NCBI GenBank assembly: GCA_937139475.1
Contig: CAKZQF010000101.1
Coordinates: 45,109-109,108 of the forward strand
Length of the DNA: 64,000 nucleotides
From: an uncultured Gammaproteobacteria bacterium
Lineage (GTDB): Bacteria; Pseudomonadota; Gammaproteobacteria; Enterobacterales; Psychrobiaceae
Reading direction: 5' to 3'
The position numbers and the translations under genes were made by a program. Shown piece by piece: positions 1-11,634 of this stretch. The notes under the pieces were generated by a model, which saw only the letters and a list, made by a program, of their open reading frames with translations, was not told where the DNA came from and made no database searches. Position 1 is the stretch's first letter. Each line of letters begins with the position of its first letter.

Positions 1-2
1 CG

Positions 3-89
3 CAGCTTTCAGAGCGCGGATCATTAGAAGACCCAGCAGGATTCATTAATAAAATGAATGAGCTGATGCTAGATTTAGCTAAAGCATAA
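3..89 (+). CDS. C-terminal end of an unidentified protein (partial)
   Basis: Only the last 28 codons of a gene that begins upstream of the window are present, ending in TAA at 87-89. The tail is helical and amphipathic, with the segment GFINKMNELMLDLAKA before the stop. It is the only frame open from the window edge, and a strong terminator follows 15 bases after the stop, which supports it being a real gene end. There is too little sequence to name a family. Confidence 0.55.
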   Translation, partial: QLSERGSLEDPAGFINKMNELMLDLAKA

Positions 90-104
90 AGAAAAACTTC
101 GATT

Positions 105-139
105 AAAGGCCCTTGCAGCAATGTCAGGGCCTTTTTTTT
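105..139 (+). terminator. Rho-independent terminator
   Basis: The stem AAGGCCCT / AGGGCCTT closes a 12-base loop and is followed by a run of eight T. It ends the gene that enters from the left edge of the window. Confidence 0.85.
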
Positions 140-302
140 GGGGCACTGTTTGGGTGGCTTCTACGCTTAGCAGCTAAGTCTATTGCCTGGAAAAATCTTG
201 TTACACCTTAATTTATTATTTCTATTTAAACTCATCTAGATAAGTTATTTTCTTGATAGAACTGCGCTACACTCGATTGGTTATTAACCAATGGAAGCTG
301 TG

Positions 303-2462
303 ATGAAAATAACAACAAAAACACTCGGTTGTATACTTGCCCCTACAATTTTTGTAGCGGGTTGTACAAGTAATCAAATAAAACCAAATGACGTTGTCTC
401 AGACGTCGCGACCCCTATAGCGCCAATCGCAAAAAAGGTGCCATTTGTGATTGAAACCCACGGTCATAAACGCACAGACAATTATTATTGGATGCGTGAT
501 GATCAGCGTAAAGATCCCGAGATCCTAGCGCATTTAATGGCGGAAAATAAGTTTACAAGTGAAACACTAGCGCACACCGAATCATTACAACAAACGCTGT
601 TTAATGAGATTAAAGGCCGCATGGTAAAGGATGATAATTCTGTACCAATTAAGCGGGGAAATTTCTATTACTCCAGTGAGAATTCCGGCGATAGTGAATA
701 TCCTGTTCATGTGCGCGCCGATGATTTTTCAGGCGCTAACAAAACGGTGCTGCTTGATGTCAATGTATTAGCTAAAGCACACGACTACTTTGCCGTCAGT
801 GGGTTGAGTGTTAGCCCTAATGAAAATATGCTGGCCTATGGTCAAGATACACTTAGCCGCCGGATATACACCATCATGTTCAAGGATTTAGTCACTGGCG
901 AGTTGTTAAAAGATACATTGACAGGGACCAGCGGTCGAACAGTTTGGGGGAACGACAACAAAACGGTTTACTATATTAAAAAGGATCCGCAAACGTTATT
1001 GGGCTATCAAGTTTATCGCCACCATTTAGGACAGCCACAAAGCAATGATGAGCTGGTCTACGAAGAAACAGATAAATCTTATTATACTGGTATCTGGAAA
1101 TCTAAAGATGGCTCAACAATCTTTATTGGCCACGACAGCACCGAGGCGAGCGGTGTTTCTTTAATTGATGCAAACGATCCGAAGGCTAAACCTGTACGTG
1201 TTATCCCTCGTCAACATGGTCATGAATATTCAGTTGCCAAGCTTAACGACGATTTTTATATTAGCACCAATTGGAATGCGACAAACTTCCGCCTGATGAA
1301 GGCGACAAAAGGGGACTTGCATGATCAAAGTAAATGGCAAGATGTGGTTCCGGCGAATGCCAATGTTAAGCTAAACGACTTCGAGTTGTTTAACGACCAC
1401 CTTGTTTATAATCAGCGTGACACCGGAATATCTAAAATCACCGTACGCACGTTATCATCGGGTAAGGAACGTCAATTAACTTTCAATGATCCAGCGTTTC
1501 GTGTGAGCTTATACGGAAACAATGAGCTTGGTCTGGATAAAATTCGTCTTTATTATTCAAGTATGACAACCCCGGGGTCGCATTATGATTATGCGCTCAA
1601 TGGCAACAGCAGAGATCTATTGAAGCAAACTAAGGTGTTAGGGGACTTTAATGCTGAAAATTATAAATCAGAGCGTTTGATGATCAAGGCTCGCGATGGT
1701 GTGGACGTACCCGTTTCGCTTGTTTATCGAAAAGATAAGTTTAACAAAGACGGCGCTAACCCGTTATTACAATATGCCTATGGTTCTTATGGCTCAACGC
1801 GAGACCCATCATTCTCCCTAACTCGTTTAAGTCTGCTCGACCGAGGTTTTGTCTACGCCATTGCCCATACTCGTGGTTCGCAAATGCTTGGTCGTCCATG
1901 GTATGAAGATGGTAAAAAGCTGACTAAAATGAATACCTTTAACGATTTTATTGACGTTACCAAGGGCCTAGTTGCAAAAGGGTATGGCAATAAAGACAAC
2001 ATCTTTGCCTCTGGCGGCAGCGCTGGTGGACTGTTAATGGGTGCTGTGATTAACATGGCTCCAGAACTTTACAATGGCGTCGCGGCGTCAGTGCCTTTTG
2101 TTGACGTTGTTACCACCATGTTGGATGAAAGTATCCCGTTAACTACCAATGAGTTTGACGAGTGGGGCAACCCTAAGGACAAAGTCTATTACGATTATAT
2201 GTTGTCTTATTCACCGTATGATCAAGTTAAAGCACAGGATTATCCGAACTTGTTAGTGACAACTGGTCTGCATGATTCACAAGTACAATACTTTGAACCA
2301 ATGAAGTGGGTAGCAAAACTACGTGAATATAAAACCGATAATAATACCTTGGTATTTAAAACGGACATGGAGTCAGGCCATGGCGGTGCATCGGGACGAT
2401 TCAAGCGAATTAATCGTTCGGCATTACAGTACGCATTTTTCCTCGACCATGTGAAAAAATAA
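303..2462 (+). CDS. ptrB: Oligopeptidase B-like S9 family serine peptidase, lipoprotein
   Basis: Serine peptidase of the prolyl oligopeptidase family (S9A), closest in sequence style to oligopeptidase B, which cleaves short peptides after basic residues. An N-terminal beta-propeller region comes before the C-terminal alpha/beta hydrolase. The nucleophile sits in GGSAGG, with Asp in the TTGLHDSQV segment and His in ESGHGG. The segment with GRPWYEDGKK is typical of oligopeptidase B. The N-terminus has a signal peptide with lipobox VAGC, so the protein is probably anchored in an envelope membrane, whereas classical PtrB is cytoplasmic. I chose ATG 303 because GGAAG lies 6 bases upstream; an in-frame ATG at 291 adds four residues. 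Length 719 aa, near the family norm of about 690-720. It could also be annotated as a prolyl endopeptidase. Confidence 0.88.
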   Translation: MKITTKTLGCILAPTIFVAGCTSNQIKPNDVVSDVATPIAPIAKKVPFVIETHGHKRTDNYYWMRDDQRKDPEILAHLMAENKFTSETLAHTESLQQTLFNEIKGRMVKDDNSVPIKRGNFYYSSENSGDSEYPVHVRADDFSGANKTVLLDVNVLAKAHDYFAVSGLSVSPNENMLAYGQDTLSRRIYTIMFKDLVTGELLKDTLTGTSGRTVWGNDNKTVYYIKKDPQTLLGYQVYRHHLGQPQSNDELVYEETDKSYYTGIWKSKDGSTIFIGHDSTEASGVSLIDANDPKAKPVRVIPRQHGHEYSVAKLNDDFYISTNWNATNFRLMKATKGDLHDQSKWQDVVPANANVKLNDFELFNDHLVYNQRDTGISKITVRTLSSGKERQLTFNDPAFRVSLYGNNELGLDKIRLYYSSMTTPGSHYDYALNGNSRDLLKQTKVLGDFNAENYKSERLMIKARDGVDVPVSLVYRKDKFNKDGANPLLQYAYGSYGSTRDPSFSLTRLSLLDRGFVYAIAHTRGSQMLGRPWYEDGKKLTKMNTFNDFIDVTKGLVAKGYGNKDNIFASGGSAGGLLMGAVINMAPELYNGVAASVPFVDVVTTMLDESIPLTTNEFDEWGNPKDKVYYDYMLSYSPYDQVKAQDYPNLLVTTGLHDSQVQYFEPMKWVAKLREYKTDNNTLVFKTDMESGHGGASGRFKRINRSALQYAFFLDHVKK

Positions 2463-2470
2463 GCCACGAC

Positions 2471-2500
2471 TAGCTCGCTTGGTGTACGTCGGGCGAGCTA
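2471..2500 (+). terminator. Stem-loop after the S9 peptidase gene
   Basis: Perfect 8-base stem TAGCTCGC / GCGAGCTA with a 14-base loop, starting 8 bases after the peptidase stop. No T-run follows, so it is either a weak terminator or an mRNA 3' end structure. Confidence 0.45.
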
Positions 2501-2533
2501 ATTGTGTAATGCACTATATAAGGAAAGCAGTTA

Positions 2534-3049
2534 ATGGTTATCACTACATCACCAAGACTAACGATAGAGAGACTTAGCCATAGTGATTTTCGCTTTATTG
2601 AGGTCTTAGTAAATGAACCAGCATTTATTAAATATATCGGTGATAAAGGCGTTAGCGATAAGTTAACCGCCATACGGTATTTAGATCAAGGACCACTGGC
2701 AAGCTATGACAAATTTGATATTGGCTTGTACAAAGTCTCACGTAGTAGCGACGGCCTACCCATTGGGTTATGTGGCTTGTTGCAGCGGGATATCTTTGTA
2801 CATCCGGATTTGGGGTTTGCTTTTTTGGCGGAGCATGGCGGCAAGGGGTTTGGCTTTGAAGCGGCAACAGCAGTCATGGCATACGAAGTTAAACGAAAAG
2901 GCTTTAAAACGGTGTGTGCTATCACAGCACAAGACAATCAGCCATCGATGGCATTATTAAAAAAACTTGGCTTTAGTCAAGTGATTGGTGATGCCAAGCC
3001 GGACTGTGGGGAATTTGAACCAGCAAATTATTTTGAATTGAAGGCTTGA
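2534..3049 (+). CDS. GNAT family N-acetyltransferase (RimJ/RimL-like)
   Basis: A 171-residue protein of the GNAT superfamily, which moves an acetyl group from acetyl-CoA to an amine. The start resembles RimJ/RimL-type enzymes (SPRLTIERLSHSDF), and the acetyl-CoA binding region is in the second half (GGKGFGFEAATAVMAYE), followed by the typical helix with ALLKKLGF. AGGAAAG upstream of ATG 2534 acts as ribosome binding site. It stands alone between the peptidase gene and convergent fabA. The substrate cannot be read from the sequence. Confidence 0.85.
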   Translation: MVITTSPRLTIERLSHSDFRFIEVLVNEPAFIKYIGDKGVSDKLTAIRYLDQGPLASYDKFDIGLYKVSRSSDGLPIGLCGLLQRDIFVHPDLGFAFLAEHGGKGFGFEAATAVMAYEVKRKGFKTVCAITAQDNQPSMALLKKLGFSQVIGDAKPDCGEFEPANYFELKA

Positions 3050-3055
3050 TAAAAA

Positions 3056-3078
3056 TGGCTAGTCAACGACTAGCCATT
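3056..3078 (-). terminator. Hairpin terminator for fabA
   Basis: Perfect 10-base stem ATGGCTAGTC / GACTAGCCAT with a three-base loop. Read on the minus strand it lies 15 bases after the fabA stop and is followed by TTTT. It may also end the convergent acetyltransferase transcript. Confidence 0.6.
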
Positions 3079-3092
3079 AGATAACAATCTAT

Positions 3093-3608
3093 TTAGAAGG
3101 CACTAGTATCGGAGAATAAGCCAACTTTTAAATCTTTAGCGTTGTAGATTTCGCGACCATCTACTTCCATGGTTGCATCTGCTAGTCCCATCACAAGCTT
3201 GCGATTAATCACGCGCTTCATGTTGATTTTGTAGGTCACTTTTTTCGCATCAGGTAATACTTGTCCAGTGAACTTAAGCTCACCAACACCTAGGGCACGA
3301 CCACGGCCTTTGCCGCCAATCCAACCAAGATAGAAACCAACGAGTTGCCACATTGCATCAAGACCAAGACAACCAGGCATAACTGGGTCACCAATGAAAT
3401 GACAGTCGAAAAACCAAAGGTCTTTAGTGATATCTAATTCTGCGATAATTTCACCTTTACCAAAGGTACCACCATCTTCAGTCATACTTACGATGCGATC
3501 CATCATTAGCATGTTTGGTGCAGGTAATTGAGGATTGCCTTCGCCGAATAACTCACCACGGCCACTAGCTAGTAGATCTTCTCTTGTGTAACTTGATTGC
3601 TTTGTCAT
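3093..3608 (-). CDS. fabA: 3-hydroxydecanoyl-ACP dehydratase/isomerase FabA
   Basis: FabA dehydrates 3-hydroxyacyl-ACP and isomerises trans-2- to cis-3-decenoyl-ACP, the branch point for unsaturated fatty acids in the cytoplasmic type II pathway. The protein matches E. coli FabA along its whole length. The active-site region around [16 protein letters not shown] carries the catalytic His and Asp, and the end [11 protein letters not shown] is family-typical. I set the start at ATG 3608 (171 aa, against 172 in E. coli); an upstream ATG at 3638 would add ten residues absent from the family. No strong Shine-Dalgarno is visible for either. It follows the LonH-like gene on the same strand by 81 bases, the same neighbour pairing as fabA-ycbZ in E. 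coli. Confidence 0.97.
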   Translation of the reverse strand: MTKQSSYTREDLLASGRGELFGEGNPQLPAPNMLMMDRIVSMTEDGGTFGKGEIIAELDITKDLWFFDCHFIGDPVMPGCLGLDAMWQLVGFYLGWIGGKGRGRALGVGELKFTGQVLPDAKKVTYKINMKRVINRKLVMGLADATMEVDGREIYNAKDLKVGLFSDTSAF

Positions 3609-3689
3609 TATTAAAACCATTGTATTAATTTGCGGCATAGATTAGCGAACACTTGTACGCCAAACAACTCCGATGAGCCAATTTTTGCC

Positions 3690-5714
3690 TTATGATTGCC
3701 AGAATTTCAACTTATCATACCAATTGGCGATGCTAAGGTGTGGGTGATTGATTTGGTCAATACGCCCTTTAATGACACCATACAAAGAATCTGCTGGGAA
3801 ATCACCCTCTTTGTTTTGTTTCCCCGCATCTAAATCAAAGGTTAATTGAATTGCTTGTTCGATATGGTTTACTGGCCACACTTTAAACTTACCTGCTAAT
3901 ACTGCCTGTATTATCTCGGGCGGTAGGTTTAGGTTATTAACATTGCTTTGGGGGATTATCACCCCTTGGTGTTCATCAAATCCATTGACCTTGCATGCGT
4001 TATAAAAACCAATTATCTTTTCGTTTACGCCGCCAATAGCCAGAATATTACCGAATTGATCCATTGCGCCTGTAACAGCCAATCCTTGCTTTAATGGCTT
4101 TTTAGCGAAAGCGGACAATAGGCATAGCAAACTGGCCATTGCAGCGCTGTCACCATCGATACCTTGGTAAGATTGCTCAAATACCAAGTTGGCACTCATT
4201 GGGATTTCATCTTCTAACGCAAACTTTTGGTGTAAATAGGAGGTTAAAATCGCAACGCCTTTTGCATGGATGTTACCGGCCATGTCGACTTTTCTTTCAA
4301 CATCATCGATTTCACCGTTACCAAGATAGACGGCGGCAGTGACGCGCGAGGGTTCGCCAAAAGAGTCTAAGTCGGTATCCAATACACTTAATGCATTGAT
4401 TTGTCCGATGGCTAGTCCTTGCGTTACCAGTAATAACTGTTTTTCTTTAATGGCGTCAAAACTGTATTGTGCGATACGATCTTTGCGTTGATTAATACAA
4501 TCAATAGCCTTTTCAATATGCTTGGCGTCGATGAGGGTATCTGGCGTAGCAAATGTTTGTGCTTGCTGAATAAGTGACTTAAAACTTGCACTATCAAGCG
4601 ACATTTTATGCTGATGCTCAATTGTCACCGATGAATAGTTCATCAAACATACTAGCGCTTCATTTGTCAGATCTGAACAATCTGCGCGTCTGGCGATGTT
4701 TTGCAAGAAACCGGCATAAGCAATGTAATGCTCATCATTAACTAACGGATATTGATGATTCACTTCGGCTATCAGTGGAAACAACTGAATAATATCAGGA
4801 TCGACTTCTAAAAAGCCTTTGTAGGCGAGGGCGTCCCCGACCAATACGATTTGCAAGCGCAGGTCAATTGGTTCGGGATCGAGCCACTGATTGGCTCTGG
4901 TCCATTTAATTTGGCGATCAAAGAGCGAAGATTTAAGTTCAAACCAAAGCGCAGGTGTTTCTAATAAGCGCTCTGCAGGTAATATGAGTACGCCACCATT
5001 GGCATGGTGTAGCAAACCGGGTTGTAGTAAATGGTGGTTGGCAACGGTAGTGCCTTGCTCAGTAACAATGGCGATATCACCGAATAATTTAATGCTATCT
5101 GGGTTATCACAAAAGACGATAGGAAAACTCTCATCGCCATGATGGGTGATAAAGTTATTACAAACCACCGGATGACTCAATTCATAGCCGTTATCTAACG
5201 CTTTGGCCAGTTCACAAAGGTAATATTTAACTTTTTCTAAACGCTTAAATACCTTAAGTAACGGACTTAGATGATCGCTAAAGTAGCTTAGTTCTTGCGC
5301 TTGCGGATCTTGCTCAAGACGCTGCTTGAGTTGCACCGCAGATTGCTTTAACCACGAGTTAACTAGTCGAGTAAACTTCGGACCTTGCCCCTTAGGTAGA
5401 CTAAGACAAATAGGCTGATGCGGGCGCTTGACGTCCTCACAATAAACGATATCAAAGACACCTTCACCATGCAGTGGGTGTGAAAGCAGCATCTCCTTTA
5501 CCAGGGCCTTACTTTCGATGGCAGGATAACCAAGCATGAACAGGTGTTGATCACTACACTGGGGCTGAGCGAAGAAGTTGAACGCATTTTGAGCTCGCTC
5601 CTGACCAAGACTTAGGCCAACCGCATCTATCCATGCCGTTTGTGTTAGGATAGCGAGAGCTTTATCGTTATCAAACCCAAGCTTTGATACGGGTAAGTTG
5701 ATTACATTGTCCAA
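3690..5714 (-). CDS. lonH: Lon-like ATP-dependent protease, LonH/YcbZ family
   Basis: Member of the S16 (Lon) peptidase family resembling E. coli YcbZ. The C-terminal proteolytic domain has the Ser-Lys dyad: Ser523 in DGDSAAMA and Lys566 in GGVNEKIIGF. The spacing of 43 residues equals that of the Lon dyad. The N-terminal part aligns with an AAA-type module, but the expected P-loop (around MLGYPAIESK, residues 60-70) is degenerate, so ATP use is doubtful. There is no LON substrate-binding domain at the N-terminus. Length 674 aa, normal for YcbZ-type proteins. Its place directly upstream of fabA is conserved in gammaproteobacteria, but the physiological substrate is unknown. Confidence 0.88.
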   Translation of the reverse strand: MDNVINLPVSKLGFDNDKALAILTQTAWIDAVGLSLGQERAQNAFNFFAQPQCSDQHLFMLGYPAIESKALVKEMLLSHPLHGEGVFDIVYCEDVKRPHQPICLSLPKGQGPKFTRLVNSWLKQSAVQLKQRLEQDPQAQELSYFSDHLSPLLKVFKRLEKVKYYLCELAKALDNGYELSHPVVCNNFITHHGDESFPIVFCDNPDSIKLFGDIAIVTEQGTTVANHHLLQPGLLHHANGGVLILPAERLLETPALWFELKSSLFDRQIKWTRANQWLDPEPIDLRLQIVLVGDALAYKGFLEVDPDIIQLFPLIAEVNHQYPLVNDEHYIAYAGFLQNIARRADCSDLTNEALVCLMNYSSVTIEHQHKMSLDSASFKSLIQQAQTFATPDTLIDAKHIEKAIDCINQRKDRIAQYSFDAIKEKQLLLVTQGLAIGQINALSVLDTDLDSFGEPSRVTAAVYLGNGEIDDVERKVDMAGNIHAKGVAILTSYLHQKFALEDEIPMSANLVFEQSYQGIDGDSAAMASLLCLLSAFAKKPLKQGLAVTGAMDQFGNILAIGGVNEKIIGFYNACKVNGFDEHQGVIIPQSNVNNLNLPPEIIQAVLAGKFKVWPVNHIEQAIQLTFDLDAGKQNKEGDFPADSLYGVIKGRIDQINHPHLSIANWYDKLKFWQS

Positions 5715-5760
5715 ATACTTATTCCTATTTACTACTTGATAATCTTAAATTTAGTGTAAC

Positions 5761-6951
5761 CTATCTGATGGTTAAGGCTAAGCCTTTAAGGTAAAACCCT
5801 TCAGGAAAGGTACTAGCAATTGGGTGGTCCGACGCTTGGGAAAGGCGACCAATGATTTGTGCGTCGCGCTTAGCATCTAGTGCCGCATCGGCAACAACTT
5901 TTTGAAATAGATCCGCAGACATCAAACCTGAACACGAATAAGTAAGCAACGTGCCGCCTGGGTTAAGTAATTGCATTGCCACCATATTAATATCTTTATA
6001 GCCACGGCATGCACCGTTTAGCTGTGATTTATTATCGGCAAATTTAGGCGGGTCAAGAATGATCACATCGAAGGTTTTGCCTTCCTCTCGGTATTTACGC
6101 AATAACTTGAAAACATCGGCTTGAACAAAGTCAACTTTTGCTAAATCTAACCCGTTAGTTTCGATGTTCTTTTTCGCAATATCCAGTGCGCTCTGTGACA
6201 AGTCGACGTTGGTAAAGTGCTTTGCACCATTTTTTAAGGCGTAAATACCAAAGGTGCCGGTATAACTGAAACAGTTTAATACCGTTTTGTCGCGGCAATA
6301 ACCTCCGGCGATGCGGCGATTATCCCGTTGATCAAAATAGAATCCTGTTTTATGGCCGTTTGCAATATCAACAAGAATTTTGACCCCATTCTCCTCGATG
6401 ATACTCAGTTCTTCACTTAGTTCACCCTTTATTGGGCCCTGGGTCTTTTCAAGACCTTCCTTCTTGCGCACGTCTACATCTGAACGGTCATAGATCTTGT
6501 GCTGTGGGAATAGCTGCTCAAGTGCTGCGATAATTAAATGACGGTTAAATTCTGCGCCAGCACTAAGCAGCTGACATACCAGCGTATCGGCATAATGATC
6601 GATGGTAATACCAGGAAGGTAATCAGATTCGGCCGCTACTAAGCGATAGCCCGTAAGTTGCTGTTCTTTAATTAACGCTTGGCGAGAATCAAGTGCAGCG
6701 CTGATACGATTGACAAAAAATGCTAAATCGATCGCTTCTTGTTGGTCAAAGCTCCACAGACGAACCCGAATTTGTGATTGTGGCGAATAGGCGCCTTTTG
6801 CCAACCATTTGCCCTGATTATCAAATATGTCTACGGTCTCGCCAATACCTGGTTTACCTACTACCTTTTTAATCGCCATCGAAAATATCCAAGGGTGGCG
6901 ACGATTGAGGGCTTTTTCTCTACCAGGTTTTAAAACGATTGAAGCTGACAT
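5761..6951 (-). CDS. rlmI: 23S rRNA (cytosine-1962-C5) methyltransferase RlmI
   Basis: SAM-dependent enzyme that methylates C5 of cytosine 1962 in 23S rRNA. The N-terminal PUA domain (about residues 1-75, with [14 protein letters not shown]) is followed by a linker domain and a Rossmann methyltransferase core. The core has [16 protein letters not shown] for SAM binding and [15 protein letters not shown] as the catalytic motif IV region. The 396-residue length is identical to E. coli RlmI and the resemblance is full-length. It lies 46 bases upstream of the LonH-like gene on the same strand and is divergent from the quinone oxidoreductase gene. Confidence 0.96.
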   Translation of the reverse strand: MSASIVLKPGREKALNRRHPWIFSMAIKKVVGKPGIGETVDIFDNQGKWLAKGAYSPQSQIRVRLWSFDQQEAIDLAFFVNRISAALDSRQALIKEQQLTGYRLVAAESDYLPGITIDHYADTLVCQLLSAGAEFNRHLIIAALEQLFPQHKIYDRSDVDVRKKEGLEKTQGPIKGELSEELSIIEENGVKILVDIANGHKTGFYFDQRDNRRIAGGYCRDKTVLNCFSYTGTFGIYALKNGAKHFTNVDLSQSALDIAKKNIETNGLDLAKVDFVQADVFKLLRKYREEGKTFDVIILDPPKFADNKSQLNGACRGYKDINMVAMQLLNPGGTLLTYSCSGLMSADLFQKVVADAALDAKRDAQIIGRLSQASDHPIASTFPEGFYLKGLALTIR

Positions 6952-7125
6952 GATGATACCTATAAGTGATCGATAAGGAAGATAGACGCGCGATTCTACG
7001 GGGATGCAATCGCTATCGCAACTTAAATTGACAATAGCACAACAAGTGTCAGACTTTAGCTTGCTTTTACTCGCTTAAGCCCTTAATTTTACCGAAAAAC
7101 AATTTTAGCTTGTGGGAAATACACC

Positions 7126-8121
7126 ATGCAATATTTACAGGTAGATAATACAACAACGAACCTATGCCTTGACTCCAGAGAGCGACCGCTGCCAAAGCCC
7201 AATGAAGTGTTAATTGAAGTCGCTGCCAGTGGCATAAATCGCGCGGACCTGTTGCAGATAGCCGGTCATTATCCACCACCGCCAGGAGCGAGCGATATTG
7301 TTGGGCTGGAAGTCAGTGGAGTGGTGAAAAGCGCCCCTGACGCAAGTCGATTTCAAGCGGGAGATAGGGTGATGGCGCTCTTAAGTGGCGGTGGCTATGC
7401 GCAGTATGTCACTGTCGATGTCGGCAGCGTCATGCCGGTTCCCAAACGACTAGATTTACCTCAAAGCGCTGCGATCCCAGAGGCTTTTATTACGGCTTAT
7501 CAAGCGCTTTTTGATATTGGAGGCCTAAATGCTCGCTTGCTTGCTGGAAAACCTCGTGTATTGATTCATGCTGGTGCCAGCGGTGTTGGCTGCGCCGCAA
7601 TTCAACTTGCACTCGCCGCAGGCTGTGAAGTTTTTACTACCGCTAGCAGTAACGAAAAGCTTACCGCGCTGGCGGAGTTTGGCCCCATAGAGCCGATAAA
7701 CTATAAGCAGCAATGCTTTAGTGATTATATTGCCAAGAAAACCAATAAGTGTGGTGTTGATATCATCGTTGATTTTATTGGTGGCGATTATCTAGAAAAG
7801 AATATTAGCTGCGCGGCGTTAGATGGCACGATAGTGACGCTTGCGATGCTAGGCGGGCGTTTTGGCAGCAAGTTGGATTTCGCAAAATTACTACAAAAGC
7901 GGCTTACGCTTTGTGGCAGTACCTTACGCAACAGAAGCGATGCGTACAAAGCTAGACTGGTGAGTGAATTTGAACAGCGCTTTTTGCCGAAATTTGAAAG
8001 TGGCGAACTTAAACCCACTATTGATTCTACCTTTACCTATCGTGATGTGAATACCGCGTTAGCACGTATAGCCAGCAATCAAAATATAGGAAAACTCCTG
8101 CTTTGCGATTTTACGGCTTGA
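7126..8121 (+). CDS. NAD(P)H quinone oxidoreductase, PIG3 family (zinc-free MDR)
   Basis: Medium-chain dehydrogenase/reductase of the quinone oxidoreductase branch, probably reducing quinones or related enones with NADPH. The N-terminal GroES-like domain has the PIG3-type stretch GINRADLLQIAGHYPPPPGA, and the Rossmann nucleotide site is HAGASGVGCAAIQLA (about residues 146-160). Zinc-binding Cys clusters of alcohol dehydrogenases are absent. Length 331 aa is typical. It is a single gene divergent from rlmI and 103 bases upstream of pheS. A small stem CAGCCC / GGGCTG (8142-8161) after the stop lacks a T-run. Confidence 0.9.
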   Translation: MQYLQVDNTTTNLCLDSRERPLPKPNEVLIEVAASGINRADLLQIAGHYPPPPGASDIVGLEVSGVVKSAPDASRFQAGDRVMALLSGGGYAQYVTVDVGSVMPVPKRLDLPQSAAIPEAFITAYQALFDIGGLNARLLAGKPRVLIHAGASGVGCAAIQLALAAGCEVFTTASSNEKLTALAEFGPIEPINYKQQCFSDYIAKKTNKCGVDIIVDFIGGDYLEKNISCAALDGTIVTLAMLGGRFGSKLDFAKLLQKRLTLCGSTLRNRSDAYKARLVSEFEQRFLPKFESGELKPTIDSTFTYRDVNTALARIASNQNIGKLLLCDFTA

Positions 8122-8200
8122 TATTTAAACGAAAGATAACCCAGCCCTAGCTATTGGGCTGTTCATCGCGTAGAATTGCGGCCTTTATCAATCATTTTAA

Positions 8201-9232
<1,032 letters not shown>

Positions 9233-9243
9233 GGTCAGATTAC

Positions 9244-11631
9244 ATGAAATTTAGTGAATCATGGTTACGCGAATGGGTTAATCCAAGCATAACAAGTGAC
9301 GAATTATCAGCACAAATTACCATGGCTGGTCTAGAAGTTGACGGCGTAGAGCCAGTAGCAGCTGAGTTTAGCAACGTGGTTGTTGGTGAAGTTGTTGAGT
9401 GTGGGCAGCATCCTGATGCTGACAAACTACAAGTAACTAAAATCAATGTTGGCGATGATGAATTAGTCGATATCGTTTGCGGTGCGAAAAACTGTCGTCA
9501 AGGCCTCAAGGTTGCCGTGGCTAAAGTTGGTGCAGTGCTGCCTGGCGATTTTAAAATTAAGAAGGCCAAATTACGTGGTCAGCCTTCATTTGGAATGTTG
9601 TGTTCGTTTAGTGAATTAGGCATGGCGGATGACAGTGATGGCATTCTGGAGTTGCCAGCTGATGCCCCGATTGGCACCTGTGTTCGCGAATACTTGCAAC
9701 TTGATGACGTTACGATTGACGTTGATTTAACGCCTAACCGTGCTGATTGTCTTGGCATGAAAGGACTAGCACGTGAAGTTGGCGTATTAAACTCTATGCC
9801 AGTGACCGAATCACCAATTACGCCAGCCCCAGTTACAATTGATGATACGGTAGCGATTAACCTATCAGCGCCGAGTGCTTGTCCACGTTATTTAGGACGA
9901 GTTATTAAAGGTATCGATCTTGGTAGTGCGACGCCATTGTGGATGAGTGAAAAATTACGCCGTAGTGGTGTTCGCTCAATTGATCCTGTTGTTGATGTAA
10001 CTAATTACGTGTTACTTGAACTTGGGCATCCAATGCATGCCTTTGATCTTGCTAAAATAGATGGTGCAATTGATGTACGTTTAGCAAATAAAGACGAAAA
10101 GCTTGTGTTGTTAGATGGTAATGAAGCGACGTTGCGTGATGACACGTTAGTTATTGCCGATAATAACAAGGCACTGGCTATGGCGGGTATCTTCGGTGGC
10201 GAAGATAGCGGCGTAACTAATGAAAGCAATGATATTTTCTTAGAAAGTGCTTTCTTTGCACCGATTGCCATTGCTGGACAAGCGCGTAAGTATGGCCTGC
10301 ATACAGATGCATCACACCGTTACGAACGTGGTGTCGACTCGCAGCTTCAGCATCAAGCGATGGAAAGAGCGACAAACCTGCTACTAGAGATCGTTGGTGG
10401 TCAAGCTGGACCTATCGTTGAAGCGGTTTCACAAGAACATCTGCCGACTCATGATGTTATTACGTTGCGCCGTAGTCGCATCGAACGCATCATTGGGATT
10501 AAAATAGCCGATGAGCAAATTAGTGAAATCTTGACCCGATTGGGTATTGAAGTAACAGCGACCCAAGAGGGATGGGATTGTATTTCTCCGTCGTATCGTT
10601 TTGACCTTAATATTGAGTCCGATTTCGTCGAAGAGATTGCTCGCGTGTACGGTTACAACAACATCCCAAATGTTTCGCCGACGGCAACGCTTTCAATGAG
10701 TGCCCATAACGAATTGCAGCTACCGATTCGTAAACTGCGTGACGTTTTGGTCGCACGTGGCTTTAATGAAGCAATTACCTATAGTTTCGTCGATCCGAAA
10801 AAGCAGCAGGTGTTATTCCCGCAACTGGAAGCGAAAGCATTACCACATCCTATTTCTGCTGATATGTCAGTAATGCGTGTTAGTTTGTGGACCGGTTTAC
10901 TACAAGCGGTTAGCCACAATCAAAAACGTCAGCAAGGACGTGTTCGTTTGTTTGAAACAGGCTTGCGTTTCTATCCTGACAGCAACAGTGAACATGGTAT
11001 TTCACAAGACCCGATGATTGCGGGTGTCATTGCTGGTGGTTATAGCGATGAGCATTGGGATATCGAAACACGCCCAGTTGACTTCTTCGATCTTAAGGGC
11101 GACTTAGAAGCGCTAATGGACCTAACGGCAGACACGGATCAATTTGAATTCAAAAAAGCTGATATTGACGCGTTACATCCTGGGCAATCTGCTCAAATTT
11201 TCCTTAATGGTGAAGCGGTTGGGTACATCGGTGCTATCCATCCACAGCATGAAAAGGCATTAGGTCTTAATGGTCGTACCATTGTTTTTGAAATGACTCA
11301 AGCTGCTCTTTTGCAACGTAAATTGCCTGAATCTAGCCCCCAGTCTAAGTTTCCGGCTAATCGTCGTGACATAGCTCTAGTGGTTCGTGAAGACGTTAAT
11401 GCAAAAGAAGTCATAAAATGCATAGAAAATGTTGGCGAAAATCAGTTAGTTGGCATAAACTTATTTGATGTATATAGAGGACAAGGTGTCGCAGACGGAT
11501 TTAAGAGCCTAGCTATTGCGTTAACATTGCAAGATACCTCTCGTACATTGGAAGAAAAAGAAATTTCATTAGTCGTAGACAAGGCCGTGAAGGCCACTAA
11601 TGATTCATTTGATGCAACCTTAAGAGACTAG
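9244..11631 (+). CDS. pheT: Phenylalanine-tRNA ligase beta subunit
   Basis: Beta subunit of phenylalanyl-tRNA synthetase, with editing and tRNA-binding domains. In order: an N-terminal EMAP/OB-type tRNA-binding domain (about 40-150, with [15 protein letters not shown]), the B3/B4 editing domain (about 210-380, with [13 protein letters not shown]), B5 (about 400-475), the catalytic-like core, and a C-terminal ferredoxin-fold anticodon-binding domain starting near [17 protein letters not shown]. 795 aa, the same as in E. coli. It starts 11 bases after pheS and ends three bases before ihfA, so the three are cotranscribed. Confidence 0.98.
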   Translation: MKFSESWLREWVNPSITSDELSAQITMAGLEVDGVEPVAAEFSNVVVGEVVECGQHPDADKLQVTKINVGDDELVDIVCGAKNCRQGLKVAVAKVGAVLPGDFKIKKAKLRGQPSFGMLCSFSELGMADDSDGILELPADAPIGTCVREYLQLDDVTIDVDLTPNRADCLGMKGLAREVGVLNSMPVTESPITPAPVTIDDTVAINLSAPSACPRYLGRVIKGIDLGSATPLWMSEKLRRSGVRSIDPVVDVTNYVLLELGHPMHAFDLAKIDGAIDVRLANKDEKLVLLDGNEATLRDDTLVIADNNKALAMAGIFGGEDSGVTNESNDIFLESAFFAPIAIAGQARKYGLHTDASHRYERGVDSQLQHQAMERATNLLLEIVGGQAGPIVEAVSQEHLPTHDVITLRRSRIERIIGIKIADEQISEILTRLGIEVTATQEGWDCISPSYRFDLNIESDFVEEIARVYGYNNIPNVSPTATLSMSAHNELQLPIRKLRDVLVARGFNEAITYSFVDPKKQQVLFPQLEAKALPHPISADMSVMRVSLWTGLLQAVSHNQKRQQGRVRLFETGLRFYPDSNSEHGISQDPMIAGVIAGGYSDEHWDIETRPVDFFDLKGDLEALMDLTADTDQFEFKKADIDALHPGQSAQIFLNGEAVGYIGAIHPQHEKALGLNGRTIVFEMTQAALLQRKLPESSPQSKFPANRRDIALVVREDVNAKEVIKCIENVGENQLVGINLFDVYRGQGVADGFKSLAIALTLQDTSRTLEEKEISLVVDKAVKATNDSFDATLRD

Positions 11632-11634
11632 CTT

